Source of the DNA: Pegea sp. RAD2-039
Lineage: Eukaryota > Chordata > Thaliacea > Salpida > Salpidae
Assembly (NCBI GenBank): GCA_034620365.1
Contig: JAQGEQ010000158.1
Span: 98,115 to 162,114, forward strand
DNA: 64,000 nt
Direction of reading: 5' to 3'
Translations under genes and position numbers: made by a program
The notes under the pieces: generated by a model
The model's database searches: none
What the model saw: only the letters and a program-made list of their open reading frames with translations
What the model was told of the DNA's origin: nothing
In this document: piece after piece, positions 62,403 to 64,000 of the stretch
Layout of the letters: every line of letters starts with the position of its first letter
Numbering within the stretch: the stretch's first letter is position 1

Positions 62403-62565
62403 GGTTCAGTTGATATTAAGGGTTAGATGAAGATGAGTATCAGGTGAAAATGAGGATTAGGTTAAGATAAGAATTAGGCAATGATGGTAATCAAGTATAC
62501 TTTAGGATTGGGTGAAGATGAGGATCAAATGAAATTGGGGATTAGTTGTAGATGAGGATCAAGTG
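62403..62565 (+). repeat. Imperfect 17-bp minisatellite
   Basis: About nine degenerate units of roughly 17 bp with consensus GGTGAAGATGAGGATCA. Units start at 62,403, 62,443, 62,460, 62,477, 62,510, 62,528 and 62,545, with one longer unit (62,420) and one eroded one (62,494). No reading frame is maintained through it. Confidence 0.75.
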
Positions 62566-63017
62566 ACTATCATTAAAAGGGTTTTGATTTACTTTATTCT
62601 CTGTTGAACTGTTAAACTAGATACTTTGGAAATTTGAAGGAATAAACTCGACTAAATTCATTTTTTTAATTATCCACAAATTAGTTGACCTTCAAATTTG
62701 ATAATTTCTTTTCCATTTGTACTCCTCTTAAGTTATATCAGCTCAGAAGACAAATTTTACATTTTGATAAGCCCATACCAAACAAAAAAGATCTGATTTG
62801 ATGATTAAAATGAATCTCGAAATGCTAAGAAACTTTCTTTACATTTTGAAAAATTACTAAACAATTAAAAAACATGAAAATAATCATATAAGGATATTTT
62901 GATTTTATTCGAAATGTTTTTGAAAATAAGCACGACCTCAAAAGCAACTTAATACTAAAAATAAGTTTCACAGCAGTCTACTGGTCACATTTAATCATTG
63001 AAATACAAGTAAATTAA
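62566..63017. other. AT-rich gap before the kelch gene
   Basis: No gene is seen. The part nearest 63,017 must hold the 3' end of the minus-strand kelch transcript. Confidence 0.5.
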
Positions 63018-63023
63018 TTTATT
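63018..63023 (-). terminator. Polyadenylation signal overlapping the kelch stop codon
   Basis: AATAAA whose first two As are the last two bases of the TAA stop. It implies a very short 3' UTR, if used. Confidence 0.4.
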
Positions 63024-64000
63024 AAAATGGGAAGTTGACACATATGTCAGCTTCACCTGGTTGATAGCTGACTATGACTTGATCAACCCATTTATTCGTT
63101 CTTGCAACTTCTTTCCAATCATTTGTTACTTCATTGTAACTTTCGACAACTTTAACATAATCATCCCCAGAAAAACCTCCTGAAACAATCAAAAAGCTCA
63201 TCACAATTATGCAAATTATTGTAAACATCATAACAATTTTAATTAAAAACTTTTTCAATTGCTAACATAAGAAAAGTTTTACCAAAAACATAAATCTTCT
63301 TATTAAAGACAACAGCGCTTGGGAATTTTCTTTCATAGTTCATACTTGCTACCAATTTCCAGTTATCATTGAAGACATCGTATCTTTCAACAGTCTGTAA
63401 AGTTCCTCCGTCATTCAAACCACCAATGGCGTATATATAGTTGCCAAGCGTGACTACAGCTTTAATGATTTCAGAATTAGTTATCATTATAAGATTAGAA
63501 CGTCATCGTGACGTCATCAGCAAGTACCTGGTCCACTTCGAGGTGTCAACATCGATTTTACAGAATTCCATTCGTCCCTCTGTGTATCATATCTATCCAC
63601 AAGAGCAACTACATCAACGAAATCTTCACCACCGACAACATACAACATCCGGTTGAAGACAGTGCAGTCGAAAAAGTAACGAAATCTATTTATTGAAGAT
63701 CTTTGCATCCATTCATCAGTGATGGGATCGTATCTGGTAATAACATAATAGTTTTTGTCAAACTAAGTTTTGGTTGAAATGTCATTTCATCACTCACTTC
63801 ATCAATTTTCTGCCATGAAAAGTTTCAACAAGATACAATTCATTATCTATGACTTCCATTGTCGGAAAACACAATTCATCGTCTAGACTTTTGCACTTCT
63901 GCCACTCATTTGAAATTGGGTCGTATCTAGAAATGTAATTACGTCATTTAAAATTTACAATAGTTTTGTCATCATTAGTTTCTTGCTTCTAACCTTTCCA
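63022..64000 (-). CDS. Kelch-repeat protein, C-terminal part (five exons, incomplete)
   Basis: Minus-strand exons at 63,994-64,000 (edge), 63,798-63,926, 63,528-63,733, 63,283-63,459 and 63,022-63,179 join in phase through introns of 67, 64, 68 and 103 bp with GT-AG ends. The 224 or so residues hold about four kelch blades with the expected double-Gly, Tyr and Trp positions: YDPISNEWQ, YDPITDEWM, LYVVGGEDF, VDRYDTQRDEW, YIYAIGGLNDGG, VERYDVFNDNW, IYVFGGFSGDD and ESYNEVTNDW. The most upstream visible blade has lost its GG. Such beta-propellers usually form the substrate-binding end of BTB-BACK-kelch adaptors for CUL3 ubiquitin ligases. The N-terminal half lies beyond the window, so the BTB domain is not seen. 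TGACGTCA (63,509) and TTACGTCA (63,939) lie in introns. Confidence 0.85.

Noticed and set aside
63441..63696. Two plus-strand frames overlapping the kelch exons
   Set aside because: They are antisense to the kelch exons, which have matching splice phases and recognisable blades.

Overview
The window is AT-rich nuclear DNA from an animal. The evidence is C2H2 zinc fingers with TGEKP linkers, a spliced kelch-repeat gene with short GT-AG introns (64-103 bp), eukaryotic tRNAs with internal Pol III promoters, and a decayed non-LTR retrotransposon. The short introns and the repeated TGACGTCA octamer in intron-like DNA would suit a compact invertebrate genome. A tunicate is one possibility, but the sequence does not prove it.

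Layout. Positions 1-33.6 kb and about 39-60.8 kb are almost gene-free and consist of old repeat modules in both orientations, shuffled into direct and inverted copies. The clearest large structure is a direct segmental duplication: 4.38-13.25 kb is copied at 24.37-33.59 kb, and each copy ends in a C2H2 zinc-finger gene with six or five intact fingers. Both genes are truncated by the same stop codon in what was once one more finger. A 3.6-kb inverted repeat pairs 15.78-19.33 kb with 49.73-53.42 kb, and a second pair of arms lies at 42.7-44.9 and 49.0-51.2 kb. Within the modules, short blocks recur in fixed order and spacing: a 20-bp box, a GTTGAAA/TTTCAAC hairpin about 100 bp later, a third box about 120 bp further, and in several copies a GC-rich 14-mer resembling a CTCF site.

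The 33.6-36.7 kb stretch is different. It holds a probable terminal exon, a small set of phase-compatible candidate exons with introns full of CRE-like octamers, a tRNA-Leu pseudogene, and a tandem initiator-Met/His tRNA pair 5 bp apart. At 38.0-38.9 kb a reverse-transcriptase relic lies between two opposed zinc-finger relics.

The right end (60.9-64 kb, minus strand) holds a candidate three-exon gene of unknown function, a 17-bp minisatellite, and the 3' end of a kelch-repeat gene that runs off the window. Most of the window has no functional gene that I can support. Repeat boundaries were judged by eye and are approximate.
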